64,000 bases of DNA from Polyangia bacterium (GTDB lineage: Bacteria > Myxococcota_A > Polyangia > Nannocystales > Nannocystaceae): the NCBI GenBank assembly GCA_030424595.1, contig JAUHWG010000017.1, positions 155,734 to 219,733 of the forward strand. Reading direction: 5' to 3'. The notes beneath the pieces are model-generated. The model worked only from the letters and a program-made list of their open reading frames with translations. It ran no database searches and was not told the origin of the DNA. Shown piece after piece: positions 17,555 through 26,900 of the stretch (its first letter is position 1; every line of letters starts with the position of its first letter). The position numbers and the translations under genes were made by a program.

Positions 17555-18214
17555 ATGTACGTGGATCCATCACGGGTGGCGCTCCTGGTCACCTACGCGG
17601 AGCTCGCGGAGAGCGGCTCAGAGGCTGAGCTTGAAGCCCGCGAGGCGGAGGTTCGCCTCTTCGTCGAGTCGGCCTGGGCGGCCGCCTCGGCGGAGGGCAG
17701 GCGTCGCTTCATGGACGCGGCGGGCGAGGCCTCGGGGGCGATGCCATGGGCAGCCGTGATGGTCCCTGAGAATGCAGATGAGCTCGACCTGCGGGGACCG
17801 GCCGCGCTGGAGCTGATCCTCGGCCAGGAGGATCTCGGCGACGAAGGGGTCGGGTCGTACCGGCTCGACACGGAGGGCGACGAGGGGCGCGAGGCCTTGG
17901 CGGCGCTCAAGGCCTGGGATCTTGCGGTGCTCCGCGTGATCGCAGCGCCAGCGGGGTGGCAGGTCGAGAAGATCGGTGGGGCCTTGGCGCCCGGCGAGCG
18001 CCCGATCGATGACGTCGACGACGTTGACGACGGCCATGTCCGGGATGCCGATGATTTGGCCGATGAAGAGCAAGACCTGTCCGAGCGAGGGTCGGGGGGT
18101 GCTTCTCCTGGGGCGAGCGCCCGACGGGCGAGCTGGTGGCCTTGGGCGGCGGTCGTCGGCGGGCTTGGGGTCGCGGGCGCGATGGTCCTATTTCCGCGCA
18201 AGAGCGGTGAGTGA
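17555..18214 (+). CDS. Tail-anchored membrane protein (cassette gene 6)
   Basis: The protein has 219 residues. An Ala/Glu-rich helical N-terminal part (about 1-70) leads into a mixed region and an acidic Asp-rich linker (about 150-180). A single C-terminal transmembrane helix (WWPWAAVVGGLGVAGAMVLF, about 193-212) ends in a short basic tail. The topology suggests a cytoplasmic domain anchored by its C-terminus. No family is recognised. It sits 8 bases after the gene before it. Confidence 0.6.
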   Translation: MYVDPSRVALLVTYAELAESGSEAELEAREAEVRLFVESAWAAASAEGRRRFMDAAGEASGAMPWAAVMVPENADELDLRGPAALELILGQEDLGDEGVGSYRLDTEGDEGREALAALKAWDLAVLRVIAAPAGWQVEKIGGALAPGERPIDDVDDVDDGHVRDADDLADEEQDLSERGSGGASPGASARRASWWPWAAVVGGLGVAGAMVLFPRKSGE

Positions 18215-18223
18215 GGTGGAGTG

Positions 18224-19231
18224 ATGGCGAGTGACGTGATCGACATGCAGGAGAACAGGGACGGTGTCTACGTCCAGCGGCGGGACGGCAGCGGGCTCTG
18301 GGTGCTGGGCGGGCTTGCTGCGGTCGGAGCGTTGGCAGCGGGCGCGTACTTCTGGAAGAGGCGGACGACGGGCGCCGAGGTTCAGGAGCTTCCGGGTACG
18401 GAGCCACTGGGGGCTGGCGACAGCTCTGACGGTGTTGAGCCGACTCCGACTCCGACTCCGACACCAGCACCTGCGCCGAAGCCGGCACCGGTACCGCTTA
18501 GCGGAACGGTGACGACGGGTGGGGTTACCTGGGCCAACGTTCGCCCGCTACCGAAGGCGGCCGATGTTCCCAGCTTCGACCTGACGACGAATTGGGGCAA
18601 GACACCGGGCGATCTCCGGCCTCTCTTCGCATTAATGGAGGTCATCTCGGGGATCGAAGGGGCAGGGCGGATCTTCGCGATCATCGCCAAGCGCGAGGCC
18701 GGCTTCGTCGCGAGCGCCCACAACTCCTCGAAGCACGAGACGGACGCGTCGCGGCGGGCTTACAAGAACGCCAAGGGCCGCAACTTGCCGCTGACCTACG
18801 GCGTGGAGGCGGGCGAGTTCGGCAGCGGTGGGCTCTTCGGCGCGCTCGCGCCGTACTTCCTCTGGACTGGGGTCCAGGAGGCCAAGAAGAACGCGCCGCT
18901 CCTGGGTTCGCGGCCTGAGATCATGTTCCTGCCGCGGGTCGCTGCGTTCGGCGCATGTGTCTATATGCAGCGAGTTCTCGACAACTACCGGATCGATGAT
19001 CATGCGGACATCAAGGTCGGGTGGGCGAGCCCGTCTCTGCTCAAGGGCGGGCGCGGCGGATCGACCTATCAGTCTGTGCGCACACGATTCTTCAGCGATG
19101 CAGGCAAGCTGGGGATCGAACTCGAGGACAGGTCGACGATCCCGGCGGATCTGAGCGCGAAGAAGTGGCCAGGCGTACTCTCGGTCTTTCAGCAGCTCGT
19201 CGGCGAGCTCCCTGAGCCGGTGCGGGGTTGA
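18224..19231 (+). CDS. Membrane-anchored lytic transglycosylase-like protein (cassette gene 7)
   Basis: The protein has 335 residues from the ATG at 18224, which follows GAGGTGGA; the GTG at 18221 is an alternative. An N-terminal transmembrane helix (about 25-44) is followed by RR and a Pro/Thr linker (about 70-90). The globular domain contains IFAIIAKREAGFVASAHN with a candidate catalytic Glu158, and about 50 residues later GSGGLFGALAPYF. That is the order seen in SLT/goose-lysozyme-like folds (E-S-G-F ... G-L-M-Q). It would cleave peptidoglycan. The family link rests on these two motifs and is moderate. The stop overlaps the next start as TTGA. Confidence 0.6.
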   Translation: MASDVIDMQENRDGVYVQRRDGSGLWVLGGLAAVGALAAGAYFWKRRTTGAEVQELPGTEPLGAGDSSDGVEPTPTPTPTPAPAPKPAPVPLSGTVTTGGVTWANVRPLPKAADVPSFDLTTNWGKTPGDLRPLFALMEVISGIEGAGRIFAIIAKREAGFVASAHNSSKHETDASRRAYKNAKGRNLPLTYGVEAGEFGSGGLFGALAPYFLWTGVQEAKKNAPLLGSRPEIMFLPRVAAFGACVYMQRVLDNYRIDDHADIKVGWASPSLLKGGRGGSTYQSVRTRFFSDAGKLGIELEDRSTIPADLSAKKWPGVLSVFQQLVGELPEPVRG

Positions 19232-20364
19232 ACGTGGGCGGGTTGGACTGCTACGGGCCCGAGATCGGGGCGCTCGCGAATATCGCGGGGGACTTCGACT
19301 TCCTCTCGACCATCGAGCGTGAGGCCTGGATCGCGCGGCAGTGGGCCGAGGTCGCGGAGTCGATGGGGTGGGCGGGCGCGCTCGAAGCTGCCCTGGAGCG
19401 GATCCGGCGGACTCGGATCGGGCTCGCGGACACCTCTGCCGTGGCGATCGCTGCGTATCGACAGGTCGCCCTCGCGGAGCGGGAAGAGCCCGCGTTCGGG
19501 GAGCGAGCCCGCGTTCGGCAGGAGGTCCTGCGGGCGCTCGTCGCCCGCTCTCCGAACGTCTGGAGGCTTGAGGTGGATGCTGCCTCGTTGCCCTCGGGGA
19601 TTTGCTTTGGCGGGACGACGAGGGGCGGGGGACGCCCCTCGGGCGGTCTGGTCGAGAGGTTGCTCGATCGGCAAGGCGCGTCCGGGCGCGCACCACAGGG
19701 GTCCGGGCGCTACGTTGGCGAGAAGCCGAAGACTGGGGGGCCTGCTCGCCGGGCTTTCATCGCAGACTCGGGGCCGAGCTACTTCTGGCCGGCAGCTCCG
19801 CGGGTACTCGTCTACCGGCCCGGCTGTGGCAACGACGCGCCCCTGCGCCTGTCGCTGGGGACGTTCCCGTGGGTCTACGGTCATCGCCTCCAGGCGCCTG
19901 CACCCGGGAGCCTGTGGCGCAGCGATGCCGGCGCGCACTCGCCCGCGGCGGTCGCTCTCGAGATCGCCTCGTCGCTGTGGCAACCGGCGGGGAACCTCCG
20001 CCAGGACGCTCGCGAGGTCGTCGCGCACTGGCGACATTGGCGGGACACGACCGGCGCGCTGCTCGATGAGATCCCCGCAGTCGGCGAGGTGGCGAGATCG
20101 GGGGACTGCCTCTACCGACGCGGTCATCTGCTCGAGGTCTGCCAAGGGAGCCTGGAGCTGGTCGGGCTCAACGGTCCGCGCGGCTTCATCTGCGCCGCGG
20201 CCTTTAACGCCATCCAGCGACGCTTCGCGGCGTTCTTTGCGATGCGTCGCGCGCTCGTGCGCGCGAGGGCGAGGCTGCCGAGCGAGCTCCGTCGGGCCCT
20301 GAACAACAACCCCGATCCCTGCCTCCGGGGGCAGCTCAACATCGCCGCGGTTCTCGGCGTCTAG
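19228..20364 (+). CDS. Hypothetical protein (cassette gene 8)
   Basis: The protein has 378 residues. The TTG at 19228 overlaps the previous stop, and a GTG at 19234 is the other candidate start. The N-terminal third is helical with charged residues, the centre is Gly/Arg-rich (about 125-170), and the C-terminal 200 residues are mixed alpha/beta. No transmembrane segment, signal peptide or catalytic motif is recognised. Its place between the transglycosylase-like gene and the tail-anchored 623-residue gene suggests a part in the same assembly. Confidence 0.55.
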   Translation: MNVGGLDCYGPEIGALANIAGDFDFLSTIEREAWIARQWAEVAESMGWAGALEAALERIRRTRIGLADTSAVAIAAYRQVALAEREEPAFGERARVRQEVLRALVARSPNVWRLEVDAASLPSGICFGGTTRGGGRPSGGLVERLLDRQGASGRAPQGSGRYVGEKPKTGGPARRAFIADSGPSYFWPAAPRVLVYRPGCGNDAPLRLSLGTFPWVYGHRLQAPAPGSLWRSDAGAHSPAAVALEIASSLWQPAGNLRQDAREVVAHWRHWRDTTGALLDEIPAVGEVARSGDCLYRRGHLLEVCQGSLELVGLNGPRGFICAAAFNAIQRRFAAFFAMRRALVRARARLPSELRRALNNNPDPCLRGQLNIAAVLGV

Positions 20365-20379
20365 GGATGTGATGTCGTC

Positions 20380-22251
20380 ATGCTGATCGAGGTCGGGAGC
20401 GATCGATACAAGGAACTCTTCGGGTTCCGAGACTTCTTGAACGATCAGTTCGAGAGTCGTCTGCCGCCGCACAAGCTGCTGGTCCAGAGCCTCGCGGACC
20501 CGAGCAAGCGGATCGACGTGATCGACGAGATCATCGGCGATGCGCGACCGGAAGGGCTCCTCCAGTCGGCCGGGCTGAAGGACCTCCAGCTCGGCAGCCA
20601 GTACATGATGCACGCGCGGCTGGCGGTCTCGCGGCTCGGCGACTCGCTCGCGTTGCCCGGGAACGGGATGCTCACGTCGATGAAGGAGGGGCTCGTCGAT
20701 GTGATGCGGCAGATCAAGATCCCGTCGCGCGCCTCGAACGAGGACATCCAGCGCTTCCTCGCCGACGCGGCCTTCGCCATCGGCATGAAGGCGCTCGGGG
20801 CTCTTGGGCCGATCGGCAAGATTGGTGCGGCGATCGCTGGGTTCGCCCGCGGGATCGTCCAGCTGGTCAGGCAGCGCAAGGACATGGAGAGGATAGACGA
20901 GACGCGCCGACGGGCCCTGGCCTACGCCAAGCTCCCGCCCCTGCAGGAGCCGGATACGCAGGTCGACGCCTGGTATGTCGACGCCGTCCTGAAGACGAAG
21001 ATGGAGACGGGCTCGTGGTCGGCGATCTTCTCGCCGCGCTTTGACTCGGACGAGTGGGTTGCCGTGGAGCGCAACGGCGGCATGGCGCTCGCCCCCGGGA
21101 AGGGGATCAAGGGCATTGATGATTTTGGTCAGGAGCGCAGGGTATTCGAGCCGAGCGGCGGGATTGGCTTCATGCCCGGGCTTGACCAGATTACGAGCGT
21201 GGTCCAGGTCAGCGCGGATCCTGAGAAGCTGAGGGCATGGGATGGGGGGACCTGGCCGATTCGTCCGGAGCAGGTGACGGATGTCGGAAAGTTCTTCGTC
21301 AACACCGGCAGGCTCGCCGCGGTCGCGTGGTCGTGGGCGACCGAGGTCGATGCCTCACCGGACCTCTACAAGCTCCACATCGCGGCGCTCCACGAGCGCT
21401 GGAAGAGGTACTGCGACAGCGGGCTGCGGTTTCTCGAGGACAATGCCGCCGACTGGACCGGAAATCTCGGCAAGGGGCGGGTGCTCTCGGGTGACCCGGG
21501 CTACATCGCCGGGAGCGCGATCGGCTGCGCGATCGGGGTCTGGCGCTGCCAGCCTGACGGCAACGTCTACTCGCTGCTGACGCCCGGGGTCCGCGGCGAT
21601 GCGATCAAGGGCTATGGGCGCGGTCGGGAGTCGATCGGTTGCGTCGTCGATCCGCCGACGATGGCCGCCTACGCCGACGGCAAGCCTTGCCTCTTCACCG
21701 TCTACGATCTGCGGATCCGCAAGGTGCTCGACGAAGCGCGTCGGCGGCAGAGCTACTTTCTCTGGCACTCGCTGGTCGCGGCCTATGTCCGCGCCGACTT
21801 CGACGCGTTCCTCGATCCGAAGATGCGCGGCGAGCTCATGCGCGCGCGGAAGGTGCTTCTGGAGCACCCCGACCGCAAGCTGGTCGAGCTCGATGATGTC
21901 GCGGATGACGAGCCAGGCCTCGATGGTAGCGGCAAGACCTGGAAAGAGCAGCTGATCGCCAGCGGCGTCCGCAAGAAGCACCCCTTTATGTACTCGGGGA
22001 CGCGGACGACGGGCGGCCGGCAGCCGGGGACGCTCAAGACCCCGAAGACGCCGCCGCCAAAGGTGCCTATTTACGAGGGCACGCTCGCGTGGGGAGACAT
22101 TCCCGCGTTGCCAGACGGCGATGGCGCGGACGGTGGGTCTCCTGGGTCGTCGCGGCGGGGCTGGGACCTCGCCGCGAAGATCGCAGGAGGATTCTTGCTT
22201 GGCGGGGGGGCCTACGCGCTCGCTCGTCAGGCCGACAATAGACGGAGGTAG
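20380..22251 (+). CDS. Large tail-anchored protein (cassette gene 9)
   Basis: The protein has 623 residues. A helical N-terminal region (about 1-120) precedes a hydrophobic Gly/Ala/Ile-rich segment (about 135-165) that could insert in or lie on a membrane. The centre (about 190-480) is mixed, with many aromatic residues. A Pro/Thr-rich linker (about 545-575) leads to a C-terminal transmembrane helix (AAKIAGGFLLGGGAYALA, about 598-615) and a basic tail. No known family is recognised. Size and membrane anchor suggest a structural or channel-forming component. The stop and the next gene's GTG share one base (TAGTG). Confidence 0.6.
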   Translation: MLIEVGSDRYKELFGFRDFLNDQFESRLPPHKLLVQSLADPSKRIDVIDEIIGDARPEGLLQSAGLKDLQLGSQYMMHARLAVSRLGDSLALPGNGMLTSMKEGLVDVMRQIKIPSRASNEDIQRFLADAAFAIGMKALGALGPIGKIGAAIAGFARGIVQLVRQRKDMERIDETRRRALAYAKLPPLQEPDTQVDAWYVDAVLKTKMETGSWSAIFSPRFDSDEWVAVERNGGMALAPGKGIKGIDDFGQERRVFEPSGGIGFMPGLDQITSVVQVSADPEKLRAWDGGTWPIRPEQVTDVGKFFVNTGRLAAVAWSWATEVDASPDLYKLHIAALHERWKRYCDSGLRFLEDNAADWTGNLGKGRVLSGDPGYIAGSAIGCAIGVWRCQPDGNVYSLLTPGVRGDAIKGYGRGRESIGCVVDPPTMAAYADGKPCLFTVYDLRIRKVLDEARRRQSYFLWHSLVAAYVRADFDAFLDPKMRGELMRARKVLLEHPDRKLVELDDVADDEPGLDGSGKTWKEQLIASGVRKKHPFMYSGTRTTGGRQPGTLKTPKTPPPKVPIYEGTLAWGDIPALPDGDGADGGSPGSSRRGWDLAAKIAGGFLLGGGAYALARQADNRRR

Positions 22252-22481
22252 TGAACGTGGTGGAAGAGAACAATCAGCAGGATAGACGCTCGATCTGGTG
22301 GACCCTCGCCGGAGTCGTCGCAGGGAGCGCAGCAGGGCTCGGGATCGGATTCAAGCTCGGGGCGCGCGAGAAGCCGTGCGCGTGCAAGGCCAAGCTACCG
22401 ACGCCGAGCGAGGTAGGCCCGCAGCCCGAAAAGGGTGGCACGAGCAACGGCGGGTCGGGCGGAGCCGGGAAGAAGGCGTAG
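22251..22481 (+). CDS. Small single-pass membrane protein (cassette gene 10)
   Basis: The protein has 76 residues with a GTG start overlapping the previous stop. One transmembrane helix (WWTLAGVVAGSAAGLGIGF, about 14-33) is flanked by an acidic N-terminus and a Lys/Cys-containing tail that becomes Gly/Ser-rich. No family is recognised. The short gap (6 bases) to the next gene supports co-translation. Confidence 0.55.
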   Translation: MNVVEENNQQDRRSIWWTLAGVVAGSAAGLGIGFKLGAREKPCACKAKLPTPSEVGPQPEKGGTSNGGSGGAGKKA

Positions 22482-22487
22482 GTCGTC

Positions 22488-23909
22488 ATGGAGCTCGAGA
22501 TCTCACGGATCACTATCGAGGTGACGGATCGGAGCAGCGGCCGCGTCATGCAGCGGGAGCTGACTCCGGGCGCGCCATGGCCGTGTTCTCCGGAGGCGCT
22601 CGAGCTGGAGGCGTCGCCGGACAATGAGGCCACACCGGATACGACGCCGGCCGAGCCTGCCCGGGCGGAGAAGGCTGCTTCGGAGGAGGACAAGTCGGAG
22701 AGTCCGGCGAAGTCCTCCGGGTCATCGAAGGCGAAGTCGTCAGCGCAGGCGAAGTCATCGTCGAAGGCGAAGTCGTCAGCGCAGGCGAAGTCATCGGCGA
22801 GGACCAAGGCAAAGCCCAAGCCGAAGAAGGCGAAGGCGAAGGCGAACAAAGGGTCGGCGAAGACGACCGCGCAGCAAAAGGAAAAGACGTCATCGGCGCG
22901 AGACCTCTCCTCGATCGCTGCGCGGGAGGCCTACGACAAGCAGATCCTGACCGCCGTCAGCGACGGTGCCGAGACAGCACCGAAGGTCCACAAGGTCGTC
23001 GGCGGTGATCGAATGCAGGTCATCGCCGGCCTCATACGGCTCTTTGATGCCGGACACCTGACCAAGCAGGGGCAAGGGAGGCGTACTCGCTATTCTCTGC
23101 CCGGCGCTGCGGCCCCTGCGACCGTCGAGGTCGAGGAGTCGGGCCCCAAGCCCGAGCTCGTCGAGGCTCCGACGAGCCCTGTGCGGCTGCGCTGGCGCAA
23201 GCAGACGATCCAAGGGCGGGAGACCCTGATCGCCCGCTTTGAGAAGGGCGTGTTTCGGATCGTGCCGATGATCTCGGGGGCTCACGCGCTCTACTACGAG
23301 GGCGACGACGATAGCCTCCTGACCTACGGCTGCGGCGAGAAGGCGAGCCTCAAGCGGATCGCCCGCGATCTCGCGACGGCGGGCCTGCCCGATCCGCAGG
23401 CGTTCCTCGCCAGCGGCGGCGACATCGGGGCCTGTCCCAAGCCGAAGACCATGCGGCTCGGGGACGTCGAGCTGACCTGGCGCGAGTCGATCCAGGAGGG
23501 GCGCCAGCTCTGCGTCGCCCCGACCGGCGAGGGCGAGCTGCGGGTGATGGAGAGCGAGGGGGGCTCGTTCCTGCTGGTCTTTGTCCGGGCGGGGGACACT
23601 GCGTTCGACACGCTCGGCTGCGGCACGCGCGAGGATCTCGAGGTCCGGGCGCTCAGCCTGCTCGCGGAGGTTAGCGAGGCGTCGAGCTCGAAGTCGAAGT
23701 CGGAGTCCGACTCCGCAGAGCCCGTTCAGGGTGCCGAGGAAGGCGCGGGCAAGAGCGGAGAGGACCCGGGTGATCAAGGCGACGACGAGCCGACGCCTGT
23801 GGTCGAGAAGAGCGATATGCAGGTCGACGAGGCGAAGGACGCCGCCCTCATGTCTTCACTGGAGGGGATCATGCGCAACTACGAGGATGACGGCGAGGAC
23901 GAGGAATGA
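22488..23909 (+). CDS. Histone-H1-like Lys/Ala/Ser-rich protein with winged-helix-like domain (cassette gene 11)
   Basis: The protein has 473 residues. Residues about 60-135 are an almost pure Lys/Ala/Ser/Gln tract with AKSS repeats, like histone H1 tails and AlgP-type bacterial proteins, and are expected to bind DNA without sequence preference. Residues about 140-205 look like a small winged helix (ILTAVSDGAETAPKVHKVVG, then a recognition-helix-like DRMQVIAGLIRLFDAGHL and a wing). Two beta-rich repeats follow (about 230-310 and 315-395). Each starts with a V-x-L-x-W-R-x-S/Q strand and ends with Y/T-x-G-C-G. The tail is very acidic. The stop overlaps the next ATG as ATGA. Confidence 0.65.
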   Translation: MELEISRITIEVTDRSSGRVMQRELTPGAPWPCSPEALELEASPDNEATPDTTPAEPARAEKAASEEDKSESPAKSSGSSKAKSSAQAKSSSKAKSSAQAKSSARTKAKPKPKKAKAKANKGSAKTTAQQKEKTSSARDLSSIAAREAYDKQILTAVSDGAETAPKVHKVVGGDRMQVIAGLIRLFDAGHLTKQGQGRRTRYSLPGAAAPATVEVEESGPKPELVEAPTSPVRLRWRKQTIQGRETLIARFEKGVFRIVPMISGAHALYYEGDDDSLLTYGCGEKASLKRIARDLATAGLPDPQAFLASGGDIGACPKPKTMRLGDVELTWRESIQEGRQLCVAPTGEGELRVMESEGGSFLLVFVRAGDTAFDTLGCGTREDLEVRALSLLAEVSEASSSKSKSESDSAEPVQGAEEGAGKSGEDPGDQGDDEPTPVVEKSDMQVDEAKDAALMSSLEGIMRNYEDDGEDEE

Positions 23910-26900
23910 ACGCTGAAGCCATGTTTGAGGTCGTCATCCCGCAGTGGCGGGCCGAGGTGGCCGCCGAGGTCGGTGAGGACTACTTCGACGGTTTTGTCCG
24001 TCGACGCCGCGATGATCTCCTCGCCCTCTTCGAGCGGTTTCTGGTGGCGCGCGCTGCCAAGAGGAGGTCGCTCAAGGCACCGCCGGACGAGTGGACCCCC
24101 GCCCGGCGGGCCAAGGCGAATCTCGCGGCGATGGAGCTGATCGCTTCGGCCGAGGGTCGGAACCTCTCCAAGTCTGAGCGAAAGACGCTCCTCGGCTATT
24201 CGGGCTGGGGTGGCCTCTCGATCGAGAAGTACAAGACCGACTTCCCCGCGGGCTGGGACCCCGACAAGTTCGGACTCGTCCACGAGTACTACACGCCGAC
24301 CAAGCTCACGGTCGCGGTCGCCGATGCGCTCAGCGCCTTCCTCCCCGACCTCACGGGGCGTGATGGTGTGATCCGAGCGCTGGAGCCCGCCGCCGGGATC
24401 GGCCGCTTCATGCTCGCGCTGCGCAATGCGGCGGGCGAGCTCCCGCCGATCCGCTGGACCGCGATCGAGCTGTCGACGATCGCGGCGAAGATGCTGCCTC
24501 ACCTCTTCCCCGACGCAGACGTATTCGCCGGGAGCTTTGAAGAGTGGCTCCACAAACAGACGAGCCGCGGAGGAGTGCCTGCGACGGGTGTCGAGGTCAC
24601 GGCGCGTGATCAGGGCAAGTTCCGCTTGCTCGTCGCCAACCCGCCCTACGGCAAGCGCGGGCTGACGGCGAAGTGGGATCAGGCGCCCGAATACGCCGAG
24701 CGCGAAGCGTTCGCCTACTTCCTGCGGCGCGGCCTCGATCTGCTCGCACCCTACGGAGTCGGCGTGTTTCTTGTCCCCGCCGGATTCCTCACCGGGGTCA
24801 GCAACGCGCGCCGCGAGCTCCGGGCCCGGGTTCTCCGCAGGCACCACCTTATGGCGGCCTATCGCCTCCCGAGCGCGACCTTCCCCGGGGCGAACCTCGT
24901 CACCGACCTAGTCTTCTTTCGCGCCCGTGGAGGTGAGCTCGCCGAGGTAGACGAGGGCGACGAGTTCATCGTCGAAGGCCGCTACTTTGACGACTTCTCG
25001 CACTACGTCCTCGGCGAGGAGGTGGGCCGCGGCGATGACGAGGAGGAAGACGCGCCACGGCGAGGGCGCCATGGTCATCAGGTGCTCGGCGACTTCGAGG
25101 GGCTTCCTCCGCTCGCCGAGCGAACGCTCTGTTCGGCCTGCATCGTTCGTCCTGTCGCGTTTCCAGCCGCGACCGCGAGTCGTCTGGTCCGTCGCGCGGC
25201 ATCCAACGAGGATCTCGAGCCGCTCCTCGCCGCAGCGGTCACGCTCGGGAGCCGGGTCGCGGACTACCTCTCCGAGCGGGCTCAGGGCTCACGCCGAGCG
25301 GTCGAGCTCTGGCCGGAGCTGCTCGGATCCCTGCGGGATTTCCAGCGCGCGCCCGAGGTTGAGAAGCTCGATGTCCGCAACCCGTGGTCCTGGATCGAGC
25401 TGCGGCAGCTCGCGGAGTCGGAGATCCCCGGAGCGCAGCAATTCCTCAACGCGTTCACCAAGTCAGGCGAGCTAGCAGCGGCGATCACGACCGAGCCCAA
25501 GGTCGAAGAGCGGTACAGCGGCGACCCGAGCGACCTCCTCGGACAGGCGGAGTTCCTCTACCGGAGTCGTCGGCGGATCACGATCGACGATCTTCACGAG
25601 TTCCATCAGGACCAGGGCGGAACCACCGCTCCCGGTGAGGCCGTGAACCGCCTCCTCCGCGCCGAGTGGTGCGTCGACGGGGGAGGGCTGCGCGAGCTGA
25701 TCCCGCTGCGCGACTACGTCAGCGGCGATCTCTGGCCGAAGCTCGATCGCCTGGGCTTCTATCTCGGGGGCGCATCGCGGCCGGGCAGCGACCTCGTACA
25801 ACGGGCGTTCGAGGATGTGGCGGCGGTCGTTCGAATGACAGATCGACGCCCGGAGCACATCCCTGAGCAGCAGCTCAAGCTCCAATACCAACGCTTGATC
25901 GCCGCGATTCGTCCGGTGGAGTTCGAGGACATCGGCGAGGTCTCGCCCGGCGACGGCTACCTGCCGATGTCGATGGTCTCCGAGTGGGCCTCTTCGGCCA
26001 TCAATGCCCGATTCAGTCCGGTCGAGATCGATCGACTCGATGGTCTCGTGCAGGTCGTCGACGCCTCCTACAACACTTTGAAGAGAGAGCCGATCGATCC
26101 GGAGATGCTCTGGTTCATCGGCTGGCTGAACCACGACAACACCTTCTTTGCGCCGAATGACCTGCACCCGGAGGATCCTGAGGCGGACCGTGTACGCTCG
26201 GAGGCCGGCCTCAACGAGCTCCGCGTCTGGGACTACCGGGCGAGCTATGAGCGGGCGTGGAAGCGGAGCTTCGACGCATGGATCCGCGAGGAGCCGGCGC
26301 GTGCCGAGACGGTCCGTGATGCCTACAACCGCGGATTTCGCCGCTACGTCCGGCGTGAGCACTCTGGCGAGCCCCTCGACATCGCCCGCTGGGGCGGCGT
26401 GATCCGGCTGGCGCCGCACCAGAACGCCGCAGCTCGCCGAGTCCTGGAGGCGAGAGGAGGGCTCCTCGCGTTCGACGTCGGCGTCGGCAAGACCTACACC
26501 GGCCTCGGGGTGCTCGCCCGCGCGCGTCAGGAGGGCTGGGGGCGTAGGCCGGTTGTGCTGGTCCCCCCGAGCCTCGTCTGGAAGTGGAAGCGGGACTTCA
26601 CCCGCTGTCTGCCGGACTATCGCGTCGCCGTGATCGGCTCGATGCGGCGCGAGCTCACCCGGGGCAAGCGGGTCGAGGCGGCCGCGGCGAGGCTTGCCCG
26701 TGGAGAGATCACGAAGGCCCAGTATCGAGAGCTGATCACCGTCGCTGAGGCGGACAAGCCTGGTGACCGTGCCGCGAAGTGGTCGGCGTTCCAGGCGGGC
26801 CTCTACGACGCTGTGATCCTGAGCTACGAGGCGCTGAAGCTGACGAGCGTCGATCTCGACTCGGTGCTCCGATACGCCGAGGGCACCCCGGCGATCCGGC

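Noticed and set aside
15363..20613. Minus-strand frames at 15363-16565, 18632-19696 and 19189-20613
   Set aside because: All lie opposite well-formed overlapping plus-strand cassette genes and lack recognisable domains or ribosome-binding sites.
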